Shown: positions 10,097 through 22,762 of the stretch, piece by piece | Layout of the letters: the number at the start of each line of letters is the position of its first letter | How positions within the stretch are numbered: position 1 is the stretch's first letter | DNA from: Astragalus membranaceus | Taxonomy: Eukaryota; Streptophyta; Magnoliopsida; Fabales; Fabaceae | Reading direction: 5' to 3' | Length of the DNA stretch: 64,000 nt | Assembly: GCA_039519185.1 (NCBI GenBank) | Contig: CM076846.1 | Span: 223,684,659 to 223,748,658, forward strand | Made by a program: the position numbers and the translations under genes | The notes under the pieces: generated by a model | What the model was told of the DNA's origin: nothing | The model's database searches: none | The model's input: only the letters and a program-made list of their open reading frames with translations

Positions 10097-10155
10097 TTAG
10101 TTGTAAATTTTTCCGTCATTAAAATCAGTTTATAATTCTTTTTTGGCTGTTGTAT

Positions 10156-11624
10156 TGTTGTGTGAAAACATGATGTGCAAGTATACATAGTCGCAACAAG
10201 TAATAAAGAGTAAGTAGAGATCGTTCCCACGAGGATTGTTGAGTTCTTTTTTATATTTAAATCAGTAAGTAAGCTAGTGAGTAAAACAAAATAAAACAAC
10301 AAGTTGTAGAACCCAATTCAATCATAAACAATAATAAAAGTAAAGGATAGTAGGAAATTCAGGATGGTAACAAGTTGGAATGTCTTTCACTATGCAACTT
10401 CTAAATAATGGTTTAATGTTAAATCTGATGGTGTAGCATCTGGGTGCTATAGCATCAGTACGTGCTTTGTAGTCACTTTTCTACAGGGCTTCATTACAAG
10501 CACTTATGTCTAAGCTCTAAATAGGTCCACCCCTGGCTATTACGCACCCACAGTACAGTATTCACCCTATGAAACTTGCCCTCCTATGTCTAGGTTTTAA
10601 GTAAAGATTATTAAAGTCTCCTTAAATAACCACTATCCATATTATCCTTTGAGATCAATTTATAAACCATGTCTGAATCTATAAATGGTACTTATATTTA
10701 GGTGATCAGTTCTAAAATAAGTTTGGAAATAGTATTACACAAAGGATAAAAATGTTAAACATCAAATATATTGCATTAAACCATTAAAACTCCATTACAT
10801 AGCTAATAGCATTTCAACCACAAAGGGTTTAGCTCATAGTGAACAACGAATACATGAAAAAAAGTATAAATGCTAGATCTAGTTCCATACTACTGAAATT
10901 ACAAAAGAGATGGAGTGCAAATAGAGAAATATACTGTTTAAGCTCCAAATGCAACAACACAAGAAGAGAAATCAACTTCTTTTGCGCATAAATCTCCAAG
11001 AAATGACAACTTCAGCAGTGCTGCAGCACGGTTCCCATCAAGAATCTCCTTTTTAGTGAATATGCTTGGTGAAAAACGAAAAGGACAACAAGAAAGTTAT
11101 GTCTAACTTTTCTCTCTTCAGTCCGGCCTCCATAAAGAAGAAATACAGCTGCCTTAAATAGTTCTAGGGTTGTGGGAACCAAGAAAAACCCTAAAAGCAT
11201 AATTCTTTGTCCAGTGTGCCCAAAAGGACATGTGTCCTTAATAAAAGGAATATACACACAAAATTAGGTGGTCCCAACATAGACACGCCCTGACACATTA
11301 CTGACGCGCCACTTTTAGCTCAGATTCCCCTTTTCAGCATTTTCTCTCTCATCTAGTGTATGAATCTGAACTGGTTCTTTAACACTTGAAAACTAAACTG
11401 CACCACACTAAAACACACGTTAAAACACAAAAATAGAGCACCAAAGTGCCCATTGAGATTGAATCAGAATTTTTCCATAACTTAACCCAAATCACTGATT
11501 CTAATTAATTAATTAAAATAATTACTATTGAATAAACAATAATTTAAGCCATTAAGGTATAAATAACTCTTATAATTAAGAGTTATTATAATTAAAAGTT
11601 ATTAGGTATAATTAAGAGTTATTA
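10156..11624 (-). mobile_element. Probable solo LTR, Tat/Athila-like
   Basis: The plus strand opens TGTTGTGTGAAAACATGATG and TGTGCAAGTATACATAGTCG, closely matching the outer end of the nested element's LTR at 1750-1790. The other end has the AATAACTC/GAGTTATT inverted pattern typical of these LTR starts. No matching second LTR or coding part exists here. Flanks TGTAT and GGTAT could be a decayed 5-bp duplication. Ends are approximate because GAGTTATTA is repeated at 11560-11624. Confidence 0.55.
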
Positions 11625-13204
11625 GGTATCCATGAAATATTTTTTACTTCCTTTATTGAAAAACAAATACTATTACCATAGAAGTCATAAAACTGATATT
11701 AGAATTACTATGTTTTTGTGAAGAGAAATCTATCAATGAGCTTTAACTTAACTATTTTTGAAACCAATTTTACTATAAGATATAAAATACCCCATTTATA
11801 TATTAATTTCCTTAAACCGTAAAAATCCAAAAAAAAATATACTGAGATGGAGCAAATATTGTTTAAATTTGTGTCATTGAAATTAGGGGTGAGCAGGAAA
11901 CCCGGACCCGCCCGAACCCGTTGAAACCGCAGCTGCCAAAATACACACGGGTCGGGTTCGCTCGGGTTCACGGGTACGAAGGGAAACTAGAAAGGTTTAC
12001 ACGGTTGTGCACGGGCGGGTGCGGTGGCACCCCAAACCCGCCCGCACAACCCGCACCCGCCCGCACAGTATCAATTAACCCTAGGTATATAAGGCGCAAC
12101 AGTGAAATGGCTTCTCACTTCTCTTCGTTTCCCTTCGTTTCTCAGTATCTGATATTCGACTCTTCGTTTCTCAGTAGCGCCGCTGCCGCCGCAACCCTTT
12201 CTTCTCCTTCTCTTCGTTCTCACTGAAACAACCGTAGCCCTTTGCCCCTTTCTTCTCCTTCTCTTCTCACTGAACCGTAGCCCTTTCTTCTCCTTCTCTT
12301 CTCACTGACTGAAACACAACCCTAGCGCAGGAACAACCCTTTCTTCTCCCTCTCGCTAATCGTTCCCTTTCTCTCAGTGACGCTAATCATCTCGTTTTCT
12401 GTTCATCATCAACAGGTATTCGTTTTTGTTATGTTTCGTTTTTGTTCTATGTTCTGTTTCGTTTCGTTTTTGTTCTATGTTAATCGTTCCCTTTCTCTCG
12501 TGATGCTAATCGTTTCGTTCCCTTTCTCAGTGACGCTGCTAATCGTTTCACAGTGACGCTAATCGTTCCCTTTCTCGTTCTCTATTCATCATCAACAGGT
12601 ATTCGTTCTATTTGATGTGTTCGGCTTCTGTTATATTTCGTTTTTGTTAATTTCGTTTTTGTTCTATGTTCTGCTTCTATTTAATCTGCTTCTGGTTCTG
12701 TTTATGTTTCGTTTTTGTTCTGGTCCTGTTTATGTTTCGTTTTTGTTCTCTGTTCTGGCTTTTTGATCTGATATTTGATGTTATGTTGCAGAGATATACA
12801 AGCAAGGTATTAAACATCATCAACATCAAGCTATTTTGCAGTATTGAACATCATCAACATCAAGGTATTCTCTAAAAATCAAAGACTTAAGTCTGCTTAA
12901 TTTGATGTTGTGTTTGTTTGCTTAATCTGCTTCTATTTGTTAATCTGTTTCTCTGTTCTGGTTCTGTTTTATGTTTCGTTTTTGTTCATTTGATATTTGT
13001 TAATTTCGTTTTATGTTAATTTCGTTTTATGTTATGTTTGTTGATCTGATATTCTGATCTGCTTTGTATGTTCTGCTTCTATTTGTTAATTTGTTCTGCT
13101 TCTATTTGATTTTTCAAAACCTTAATTTCCTGCTTAATTTCATTTGTTTTTGAATTTGAATGTATGTATGAATGCATGTTTGAATTTGGGTGTAACTTTC
13201 AGTT

Positions 13205-13717
13205 ATGGACTAGCCTCCTAATCTAAATGCTGCCCCACCTACTCCTGCTCCTACTCAAGAACAAATACCAACCCAAACTTTAACTGCTGCCCCACCAACC
13301 CAAACTGCTGCCCCACCACCAACCCAAACTGCTGATCCTCCCAAAAAGAGGAAGAAAAATGCAAATGGCCGTCGTAAGACATCCATGGCTTGGGACCACT
13401 TCACTAAATTACCAGAAAGTGAAGCACCAGATCCAACTGCTAAGTGTAACTATTGTGGGAAGAAATATCTATGTGACACTAGGACTCATGGCACCACAAA
13501 CATGAAAGTTCACATACAACGTTATTGTAAGAAATATCCCTATTCGGTAGCACATGACCCCACCCAAACCGTGCTTACTTTTACCCAAGGTACTGAAGGT
13601 AGTAATCAATTGGCAGCCACTAGCCAAAGGTTTAATGTTGAGTATTGTAGAAAAGCGTTGGCAGTTTTCATCATTGTGGACAATGGACTTACTGTTTTAA
13701 TAGTCTATGATGGATGA
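13205..13717 (+). pseudogene. hAT transposase, N-terminal part with BED zinc finger
   Basis: The likely original start is ATG at 13205; its third codon is TAG (M-D-stop-P-P-N-L-N), probably from CAG. The frame then continues with Pro/Thr/Gln repeats, a basic nuclear-localisation-like run (PPKKRKK) and a BED finger (CNYCGKKY...H...C, about residues 75-110). The frame reaches the KALAVFIIVDN block where the RNase-H-like catalytic domain normally begins, then diverges (GLTVLIV) and stops at 13717. All catalytic residues and the dimerisation domain are gone, so this copy depends on another element. Confidence 0.85.
13211..13213 (+). other. Nonsense codon TAG at codon 3 of the hAT transposase
   Basis: M-D-stop-P-P; in-frame coding continues without another stop for 168 codons. 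CAG to TAG is the simplest origin. Confidence 0.6.
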
Positions 13718-14369
13718 ATTTCCAGGTTTTGAGACTTACTTAGTGTATGGAAAAAGTTTATTCTAAGGACTGTTTTAATTATATGCATGATTTCATATTA
13801 TGGATGAATTTCCAGGTTGTGTAAACCAGTACAGTACCATTTATTTTGAATTTCCAGGTTGTGTATGTGTATGTGACTATGTTACTGTTAATAGTCTATG
13901 CCTCTATGAATGAATTATGGCTACAAGTTTAGTTAAATTTGATATCTAGGTATTTCCAGGTTTTGTAAACAAGTAAAAAAAGTTTAATTTTATTGGCCCA
14001 ATTAGGCCCAACCTGTCCAAAGTAAAAAAATGTAATTTTTTTTATAACAACTAAATTGAAAAAGGGTTTAAAAATAAAAAGGATTTTATTGGCCCAATAG
14101 GCCCAACCCGCCCAAACCCAACCGACCAAACCGAACCCGCCCCAAACCGTTTGTAAAACTGGGCGGATTTGGGCCTAAACAAAGTGCTTTCGGTTCTACA
14201 CATTTTTGGCCATTTGGGCCCGAACCCGCTCGAACCCGCCCAACGCTCAGCCCTAATTGAGATAGGTTTGCCTACTTTTTAAAATAATCATTCTTTCTCA
14301 TTTTTGCTATCTTACGAGTAGTTAATGATATCTCTCTTATGAAATATTTGTGTCACAACACTACTAGAA

Positions 14370-14645
14370 TTTTCGTCATTTCCTGTGGAATTTCCTGCGG
14401 AAGTTGACTAAAAATTCGCAGGAAACGGGTTTCCTGCGGAATTTTCAGCGGATTATGGTTCCCAGTTATTTCGTTCGTGGATAATTGTTTTCTGCGGATT
14501 TCTGAATCGGCAGGAAAATTCCGCAGGAAATTCCTCAGGAAATTCTGCAGGAAGTCCGCAGAAAATTCCGCAGGAAATCTCCGCAGGAATCCCGCAGGAA
14601 ATTGGAATTTTCCGCCGGAAATTCTGCAGGAAAGGAAGATCCACA
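14370..14645. repeat. Left subterminal repeats of the CACTA element
   Basis: About a dozen copies, in both orientations, of a CCTGCGGAA/TTCCGCAGGAA motif with variants. In characterised CACTA elements such repeats bind TNPA and pair the ends. The short ORFs across this region are by-products of the repetition. Confidence 0.85.
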
Positions 14646-14760
14646 AGAATTCCACTTGAAAGCTAAAAACAGACAATTTATAAGATCCAGCCCCACAATT
14701 TATAAGCTTCACAAGCTACTAAAATAAATAAACAGCAACAAAGCTTAAATGAACACCAGC

Positions 14761-14795
<35 letters not shown>

Positions 14796-16560
14796 TTACT
14801 CAATATGAAACTGTCTTGTACAAAACAGGATATATCAACAGGCCATATAGTGTGATGGTTACATGCCAAAGACCCTAAAGCTTAAAATTACAAGTTCACT
14901 TAATTGCTACTGCTGCTAATTTTTTTATGATTCATCATCCATGTTGAGTGCTATACTAGAAGTCTCTCTCCTTCCCTCTACAAATCATACTATATCTGGT
15001 CACTAACTTCATCACTATCTTCAACAACCTCATCACTGTCTTCAACCTCATCACTATCTTCATATGGGGGCGATGAAAGTGGACGAGAAGAAGATGCGGC
15101 AAACCCAAGATGCCGCATTAATGCTGCTACCTCTGTTCTCATTTCTGATTTGATGTCTTCTTTCATTTTTAATTTCTCATCTTCTTGTCTCTGTAGGGAT
15201 GCATTTAACTGCTGAACCATACTCCTCAAAGAGGCGATTTCTTCTGAATTATCCGCTGAATTGCGTGAAGTGGGCAGCATGGTTTCACTAATCGATCCAA
15301 GGCCAAAAATCTTGTGGCCCTTCTTCACTCCCACTGTTTCTATCCATAATTCAAAATCAGATGGCATATGACCCTGAGGTTGATTGTCAACCTCATTCTC
15401 ACCCAAAGAACATGCTGGAATTTGAGAAGCTAACTCTTGCTTTTTTTGTTCAAATTTATCCTGAAAAATATGATAACAGTGACATTCAAAACAACTACAT
15501 AATTGAAAGCAGAAACAAAATGTTGGTAAACAAATATTTATTGTATATGTCTATAACAATTCTGTCCCAATATGGCAGTTTGCTTTCTTAACAATTCTGT
15601 CCCAATATTCCTATTAGGATGATCCTGTGGATAGCATGAATATAGGTTCACATTAACGGCAGAAATGATACTTGTTCAGTGTTCTTTCAGTTTGCACAGT
15701 ACCTAACACCTAAATCCCATATATTGATACACTGGTTCATGGAAGCAAACTGTTAATGAAAGCACTGAGCTAACTATTAAACATGAGCATTTCAGTAGTT
15801 GACTTATATTGATACAATATAATAGAAATACATACAGCTGTCAGCTATCAAATCCCATATCATTCCATTAAGGAATCCAGCAATTAACTGATACCAAAAG
15901 TCAAAAAAGAGGACTTACATAAGCAGCTTTCGCATGAACACCCACCCAACTTTTATCCTTTTTCACATGAGTGCGAAAATAAAAATCTACCAACGACGGA
16001 TCTGTCCCTTTTTCTTGCTTCTGCAATTCAGTTGATAAAAAAAATTATTATCATTTATTTTGAAAACTAAATTATAGTATAAAGAAACATTTTAATAATA
16101 CCATTCTCTTCCAATGCAAACGATGGGGAATTGATCCACCAGTATGAAGTGAAGCACCGTCCAAAGACTCTCGGTTTCTTCGATTTGTTGTAGATTTCTT
16201 TTTAAATCCTGAAGACCTCCAAACCTTCAATTGGCCCCACACATTATCTCCCATCCAAGTTGGTTTTTGATCTAAGTCTTTACGAACGTCTTGCATTAAT
16301 TGGGACATCTTAGCTGCCCCTCTCTTCTCAAAGTTAATCCTCACAATGTCCTTATATTCAGGTGGCCATGTAAACTTTTTCTATATTATAAGCACAACAA
16401 CAAGTATAAATATGGGGAACCATTTAACAATTCATTTTGATATAGCCAATGTCCTTTAGTTATTTTTTTTCAATATCAGTTATTTTTTTCCATGTTCTCT
16501 TATTGCTACTAATATTGAGTGTGTCAAGGGAAATACCTGAAAATATTTAAACCATGTATC

Positions 16561-16563
16561 TCA
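16561..16563 (-). other. Nonsense codon TGA in the TNPA-like gene
   Basis: The frame reads S-K-D-T-stop-D-T-W-F-K-Y-F-Q. CGA to TGA is a likely origin; the exon is otherwise open. Confidence 0.55.
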
Positions 16564-16859
16564 TGTATCCTTTGAAACCTTCTTCCATGATGGCTTTCCC
16601 TCCTCCAAGTGGGTACGTATAATTGAAGCAATCTCCAAAACTACCAATTTGTGTTTGTCAAACCTATGTAAAACAATAAGAAAAAGTGATTAATAAAAAA
16701 CATAATGAGAGCTATCATAAGCTAATAAAACAATAACTTACCCATCCCCTTCTGGGAGTATCGGGATTTTATTTCCATCATCTTCTCCACTAACATGACT
16801 AGATGATGAATGAACTACATTTCCCATTGGATATTGGGTAGATCGAGGTTGGGGTTGAG

Positions 16860-17330
16860 CTTTAGGTGGATGTGGAGGTTGAGATTGGGTAGATTGAGGT
16901 TGGGGTTAAGGTATGGATTGAGTGGATTGAGGTTGAGGTTGATGTAGAGATTGTTTGGATCGAGATTTGGGTTGAGGTAAAGATTGTGTGGATTGAAGAG
17001 GAGGTTGGGGTTGAGGTATGGATTGAGTGGATCGAGGTTGAGGTTGATGTAGAGATTGTTTGGATCGAGATTTGGGTTGAGGCATAGATTCTGTGGATTG
17101 AAGAGGAGGTTTGGGTTGAGGCATAGGTTGTGTGGATTGAAGAGGAGGTTGGGGTTGAGGTATGGATTGAGTGGATCGAGGTTGAGGTTGATGTAGAGAT
17201 TGTTTGGATCGAGATTTGGGTTGAGGCATAGATTGTGTGGATTGAAGAGGAGGTTTGGGTTGAGGCATAGGTTGTGTGGATTGAATAGGAGGTTGGGGTT
17301 GATGTAAGGATTGCGGTTGGATGAACTGGG
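16860..17330 (-). repeat. Tandem repeats coding Q-P-Q-P / S-T-Q-S segments
   Basis: Units of roughly 27-36 bp based on GGTTGAGGTTG... occur in higher-order blocks of about 130 bp; two large blocks (17020-17150 and 17150-17280) are nearly identical. On the coding (minus) strand they give QPQPRSTQSIPQ, PLQSTQSMPQ and KSRSKQSLHQ repeats. The stop at 16906 lies in the last unit (P-stop-P where the pattern has P-Q-P). Confidence 0.85.
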
Positions 17331-20187
17331 GTTGAGGTGGGGGTTGATGTTGATTGGGTTTGGGTTTGGCTTGAGTGACTTGGTTGGTATAGGCTTGGAG
17401 GGTTTCTGAGGGAATTATACATGGTATATGCCTTTGTGTGGATCTCTTCTTTTTCAAATTTTTAATTGGCTGCATAGACTTCTTGTTATCCTTCATGGCC
17501 AAATCCACTGCAGAAGACACAAATATTAAGATCAAATAGAGAAAAAGACACAACGAAAAAGCTGAAAAAGACAAAGATCAAAGCAAAAAAATCATGTCCT
17601 AACATTAGGAAAATGAAGGCCATATAATAACTCATAATAACTCATAGAACCATTCATTTATTCAATGAAATCAGCATCCTCTCCATCTTCGTCTTCATCA
17701 TCTATCTCTTGCAAGTTAACGTCATCGCCACCAACTTCATCATCTCGTAGGTGGTCAATTGGGTCATCCTCTATTGTTACATTCGCTTGTGACTCTTGAA
17801 CTTGAAAAGCTGCTTCCAATGTATGCCTATCATCAACAACCCCTCTTGGCTTGGTCTTAATAACTACCAACCAATCAACTTTATCCCTTTGTCGTCTAGG
17901 ATAAGGTGAATAGTAAACTTGGGTTGCAGTCTTGGGAAAAATAAAAGGATCAAAATTTGCATACTTTCTTCCTTTTCGTACTTCTACAATCTTATATTGA
18001 TTATGCGTCCTCATCCCACGATTTGAAGGGTCAAACCAATCACAGTAAAACAAGACCAGCTTCTTTGTTGATTGACTTGGCCATTCAAGTTCTAGAATCT
18101 CTATGAGAACACCATAATAATCAGTTGAGGTTCCATCATGTCCAATTCCACTAACACATACCCCACTATTATAAGTTGATTTGCCTTCACCCCGAGAAAG
18201 TGTGTGAAATTTGTATCCATTAACAAATCAAATTGGCCATGACTTTGCTCGTCTCAAAGGTCCCATTGCCAAGTCATACAAGTCAGGATTATGTAACCTA
18301 AGTTGTGGATTCGTTTTTACCTAGTCACATAAACAAACAATTACAAATTATTCAAAGAATAGGGAGTACCCAAGTAAGTTATACAATTTTAAAGATACTC
18401 TTACATATTCTTTAAACCACCGTGGAAAATCAGCTTCTATTTGTTGATTGATAACATCGTCATTGAGATTTTCATAAATCTCCTTCAAACTTTGTATATA
18501 GATACTACATAAGGTATTTTATCAAGTTAGATAATACAATTGGTAGTTGGATTAATGGAGATATGTGCGGTGCTTGATACTTACTCAATGAATGGCTTAA
18601 CCACACTACAATTTAAGAGAACATGAAATTGGGCAGCCAATAGTTCTCTATCCTCAAGCCACCTTTCATTGCATTTTCCAGCTATTTGGCCAAACTGTTT
18701 AAAGATGGACAAAGTTGGTTTTATATGCTCTTGATGGATCCCCTCGTTCACACCAATTGTACTTGAGCATTGAGCATGAGGCTCAAAATAATGGGAGCCA
18801 AAATAGGATGTCTCTTGCACCAAGTATGCTTCACATATACACCCTTCCACACTTTTTTTGTTTTTCACAGTTTGTTTTATTTTATTTAGAAACCTAGAAA
18901 CAAAATATTATAAACCAATTATTAGATACATTATACAATGATAATGAAATCGTAGGAAATGAAGGATAATTACCTTTCAAATGGATACATCCATCGATAT
19001 TGAACGGGTCCACCCATCTTAGCTTCATAGGGTAAATGAATTGGCAAGTGCTCCATAGAGTCAAACAATGCAGGTGGAAATATACGCTCCAACTTACACA
19101 ATATCATAGGAATGTTTTGTTCCATTTGTAATAAATGATTTTCCCGTAACACTTTGGAGCACAAGTCCCTAAAATATTGACTAAGCTCAGTTAAGGGCTT
19201 CCATATTGGTTTGGGAAGAGCACTAAAAGCTTTTGGAAGTAGACATTCCATAAAAATGTGGCAATCGTGGCTTTTCATCGCATACAATCTTCTATGTTCT
19301 TTATCTACACAATTGCCAATGTTGGAGGCATAACCATCAGGCATCTTCAACCCCTTCACCCATTCACATACATCATCCTTTTGTTCATTTGTCAAGCAAT
19401 ATTTGGCTTTGGGTTTTGTATATTTCCCATTAGGATTGGCTTTCAACAATAACTCACTTCTACGACAATACTCTGCCAAGTCCAATCGTGATTTTTCATT
19501 GTCTTTAGTTCTGTCTTTATCATCCATAACTGTATAAAAAACATTATCAAAGACATTCTTTTCTATATGCATAACATCTAGGTTGTGCCTCAATAGATTG
19601 TGTCTCCAATATGGTAAATCCCAAAATATGCTTCTTTTAGTCCAATTATGCGAAATCCCATGGCCTGGAACATTGCACAACCCTACTTCGGTTACCTTGG
19701 GAATATCAGAAACCCTCTCCCACACTTGCTCACCACTTAACCTAGGAGGAGGCTCATTTCTCTCAATTCTCCTTTTGAAAAATGCATCCTTGTTTCTTCT
19801 GAAAGCATGATTATGAGGTAAAAACTGACGGTGGCAATCAAACCAAGACGTTTTTCTTCCATGTTTCAATCTAAAAGCCTTTGATTTTTCCATGCATACT
19901 GGACATGCTAATTTTCCTGCAGTACTCCACCCAGACAGCATACCGTAAGCAGGAAAATCATTTATGGTCCACAACAGTGCAGCTCTTAATAGAAAATTTT
20001 GCTTCTTAGAGGCATCATATGTTACTACACCACTCCACAATTCTTGCAACTCGTCTATTAATGGCTGCAAATATACATCAATTTTACCTTTGGGACTGTG
20101 TGGACCTGGAATGATTAAGCTCAAGAACATATAAGGGGTCATCATACATAGCTCGGGAGGTAGGTTATACGGCGTGACAATAACTGG

Positions 20188-20190
20188 CTA
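20188..20190 (-). other. Nonsense codon TAG in TNP2 (expected TGG)
   Basis: Reads Y-S-C-stop-P-V-I-V-T-P-Y-N-L-P-P; relatives have Trp before P-V (W-P-V-x-x-x-P-Y-N-L-P-P). A G to A transition on the coding strand. Confidence 0.8.
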
Positions 20191-20931
20191 GCAAGAATAT
20201 GATTTCTTTGACTGGCTAAAAGGATTGAAGCCATCAGCACACAACCCAAGTCTTACATTTCGAGGTTCTGAGGCAAATTCAGGATATACTTGGTCAAAGT
20301 ATTTCCAAGCTTCACCATCCGAAGGATGACACAACACACCTTCCTCTCGACGATTCTCATAGTGCCACCTCATTTGCTCTGCAGATCTCACAGAAGCATA
20401 AAGTCTTTGTAGTCGAGGGATAAGAGGCAAGTAATGCAATCTCTTACGGGGTACACTTTTAGAGTTTCTCTTTTGTTTTGTAAGTGTTTTATACCGGGGT
20501 TCATTACAAAACTTGCACTTCTTCAAAGTTGCGTCATCTTTGTAATACAACATACATCCTCCAACACAACAATCTATCATCATCTTGGATAAACCGAGCC
20601 CTCCTACAAGCTTCTTTGTATCACGAAAATTGGAGGGAATGACATTCTCGGGATGGTTCGTCTCCTTCATTAACGTCGCAATGTCGTTGAAACAAGCCTG
20701 TGACATGTTGTGTTTCGATTTTAAACTCAGCATTCTAACTGCAATAGAAAACTCTGATGCATTTTGACATCTTGGCCATAATGGTCGGTGGACTGAGTTC
20801 AACATTTCATAAAATTTGGCAGCTTCCATATTTGGAGGTTCCTCATCATTTTGTACAAAATGTTGCTCACGATTAAGACCGGCGGCATCAAACACCATGT
20901 CCTCATATCTATTTACATGCTCATGACCCCA

Positions 20932-20934
20932 TTA
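20932..20934 (-). other. Nonsense codon TAA in TNP2 (probable CAA)
   Basis: Reads S-S-S-N-Q-stop-W-G-H-E-H-V-N-R-Y-E-D-M; the frame is open on both sides. Confidence 0.65.
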
Positions 20935-21379
20935 TTGATTGCTGCTACTAGGCGTATCCATATCAATATCAACATTAATATGAGAGACTTTCTCCCCATG
21001 GGATGTCCAAGTCCAATATCCCGGTTTAAACCCCTTTTTAAAAATGTGAACATTTACAACATCTGGGGTAAAGTGCCTCTCGTTTTTACATCGCGTACAC
21101 GGACACCGTATTACTCCTTCATCCAAATACTTTTTTTGCTGACAAGCAAAACTAATAAATTCTTCTACTCCTTTTAAAAATTCAGTTGTATATCCCCTTC
21201 GACCCGGAAGAAGCCTATTATACATCCATGTACGATGTGCAGGCACTTCCATCTTCTTTATTACAACAACCACTAACAATACTGCATAAACAACATAAAT
21301 GACAAAGGCAGGTTCTACAAAAAGAAAAGCCACTAGCATCACCAGTGCTACAAAGGCAGGTTAAAGGCAAAATGTGCAT

Positions 21380-22345
21380 AACAGAACACAACAGGATCCA
21401 AACATGTCACTGGTTATACACAACTCAAACAATTAAAGAAACCAGAAAGAGACATGCACAACAGTAAGCAACTGTTTTCACACCTTGCTATCACCAAAAC
21501 AAGACCATACTTAAAAAAATACTAACAGTCAATGAAGAATAACTTTGGTATGAAATAAGAACAATAACTTAAGAAATAAGAATAGCTTAACAGGGGTAAT
21601 ATACTCCAAATGTATTGGAATTCAAGCAAGTCAAACAACAAGTTGGCTTAAGGAAGGTAGAATAAACATAATATCAAATATGTGGTGTGCTACAGATCCA
21701 TTTAAAGCAGTAATTAACTCAGATTCAACAAACATTTAAGCAAAAAAATAAGGGTAGAGCACAGATTTCTCAGCAAAATGTATCCTACAGCACATAAAAT
21801 TAAAGCAAAACAAATAAGGAAAGAACTAACATAAATTTATTTCTCAGAAAAAGTGTAGAGCATGATCGCAAGAGATGAGAGCACAGATTTAGGGTTACCT
21901 TCACAAAAGAAGATGAAATCAGGAGCGAGAGCACGAACAAGGACGAAGACGAGCACGGACCATAATGAAGACAAGCACGAACTAGAACGAAGACGATGAA
22001 GCTTCAATTTCACGATCGGTTGAAGAAGACGGAGCACGAACCAGAACGAAGACGACGAACCAGAACGAAGATGGAGCGCGAGGTGAGTGTGACGGTTCAC
22101 ATCGTTGAAGCTTCAATTTTACGATTGGTGGAAGAAGACGATGAGACGAATGAAGAAGATTTAGGGTTTTTTTCTCTGATCAAAGAAGACGAAGAGACGA
22201 TCGGTGAGTGAGAGCGAAGATTGAAGATTGAAGATTGGTGGATCAATTCCTTGAGTGAGAGCGAAGTACTTGAATGGCCAACAAGAGTGAGTGAGAGTGC
22301 AAACGAAGTGAAGATCGAAGCTTGAGTGAGTGAGTGAGAGTGAAG
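21380..22345 (-). promoter_or_regulatory. Leader and promoter region of the CACTA transposase gene
   Basis: No transposase coding is seen here. 21840-22345 is strongly strand-biased (GA-rich on the plus strand) with repeats of GAACGAAGACGA and GAGTGAGAG; read on the minus strand this is a pyrimidine-rich 5' leader. 21380-21840 is AT-rich and probably contains an intron. 22345-22590 is almost pure A/T. Confidence 0.45.
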
Positions 22346-22589
22346 ATCGAAGTTTGGTGAGGTTTTTTTTAAAATTATAATATCAGTTTTAAAAAAATTA
22401 TAATATCAGTTTTAAAAAGATTTAAAATTTTTAAAAAAAATTAAAAATTTTAAAATTTTAAAATTTAAAATTTAAAAAGCCTAATTAGTCAAAAAAACTT
22501 TTAAAAAAAAAGATTTAAAAATTTTAAAAAATTTTAAAAAGAATAATTAGTCAAAAAAATTTAAAAAAAAAGATTTAGAAATTTCTTGC

Positions 22590-22745
22590 GAACCATAGTT
22601 CTTAAGAAAATCCGCAGGAAAATCAAAAATTACCTGCCAACTTACCTGCCAACTCAAATGCCCAGCAAATATTTTGCATATTTACAAAATTGGTAGGAAA
22701 TTACCTGTGGAAATTTTCCGCAGGAAATTCCGCAGGTAATACCGA
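22590..22745. repeat. Right subterminal repeats of the CACTA element
   Basis: Copies of CCGCAGGAAA and the variants ACCTGCCAAC and CCGCAGGTAA, matching the left-end set and running up to the inverted terminus at 22759. Confidence 0.8.
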
Positions 22746-22762
22746 GATTTCTAGTAGTGCAA

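Larger units (their letters stand above)
11884..14255 (+). mobile_element. Internally deleted hAT transposon, 8-bp target duplication (7/8)
   Basis: Termini TAGGGGTGAGC (11884) and GCTCAGCCCTA (ending 14255) are imperfect inverted repeats. They are flanked by ATTGAAAT (11876-11883) and ATTGAGAT (14256-14263), as expected for 8-bp hAT duplications with one later change. Both subterminal regions (11900-12065 and 14100-14250) are packed with CCCGCCC/CGGGTTCG-type motifs, the usual hAT transposase-binding layout. Inside lies only the N-terminal part of a BED-finger transposase. The interval 12110-13200 is a T/C-rich leader with repeats of TTTCGTTTTTGTTC and TTCTCCTTCTCTTC and a probable intron. 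Confidence 0.9.
14990..17496 (-). pseudogene. TNPA-like CACTA accessory transposase (Transposase_24 type)
   Basis: At least five exons on the minus strand. Start proposed at 17496 (MKDNKKSMQPI), followed by a Gln/Pro/Ser/Thr repeat region to 16790. Next come an exon at about 16560-16672 (RFDKHKLVVLEIASIIRT...), one at 16105-16382 (KFTWPPEYKDIVRINFEKR...NRRNRESLDGASLHTGGS...HRLHWKRM), one at 15920-16022 (TDPSLVDFYFRTHVKKDKSW) and a last at 14990-15462. The last encodes a coiled coil (EEIASLRSMVQQLNASLQRQ) and an acidic DSDEVEDSDEV tail. The HTGGS and FxxTH blocks match Transposase_24 proteins. Stops at 16906-16908 (TAA) and 16561-16563 (TGA) break it. Role in the family: DNA binding at the subterminal repeats. 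Confidence 0.8.
17658..21252 (-). pseudogene. TNP2-like CACTA transposase
   Basis: Start proposed at 21252 (MEVPAHRTWMYNRLLPGRRGY). Order on the minus strand: Transpos_assoc domain (TEFLKGVEEFISFA...CPCTRCKNERHF, ~21240-21000), then the TNP2 core (FYEMLNSVHRPLWPRCQ; CVGGCMLYYKDDATLKKCKFCNEPRYK; PYNLPPELCM; LIIPGPHSPKGKIDVYLQPL; DFPAYGMLSGWSTAGKLACPVC; HNLDVMHIEKNVFDN) to 18970. A DUF4218-type exon follows (~18890-18581, HYFEPH), more weakly coding sequence at ~18480-18060, and a DUF4216-type exon (17658-18053, YCDWFDPSNRGMRTH). The first 2.3 kb is one frame with two stops: TAA 20932-20934 and TAG 20188-20190. Length and order fit a full En/Spm transposase otherwise. Confidence 0.9.
14359..22759 (-). 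mobile_element. CACTA (En/Spm) transposon, 8.4 kb, TIR CACTACTAGAA, target duplication CAA
   Basis: The left end reads CACTACTAGAATTTTCG and the right end, read inward on the minus strand, CACTACTAGAAATCTCG. CAA flanks it at 14356-14358 and 22760-22762. Both ends carry dense subterminal copies of CCTGCGGAA. Inside, on the minus strand, lie a TNP2-type transposase gene (right) and a TNPA-type gene (left), the standard En/Spm order. Both genes contain nonsense codons, so this copy is probably inactive as a protein source, although its ends look mobilisable. Confidence 0.95.

Noticed and set aside
16906..17574. Signal-peptide-like start (MSFSAFSLCLFLYLILIF) on the TNPA-like ORF
   Set aside because: The hydrophobic stretch lies upstream of a splice-acceptor-like TTCTGCAG; the coding start is more likely the downstream Met at 17496.
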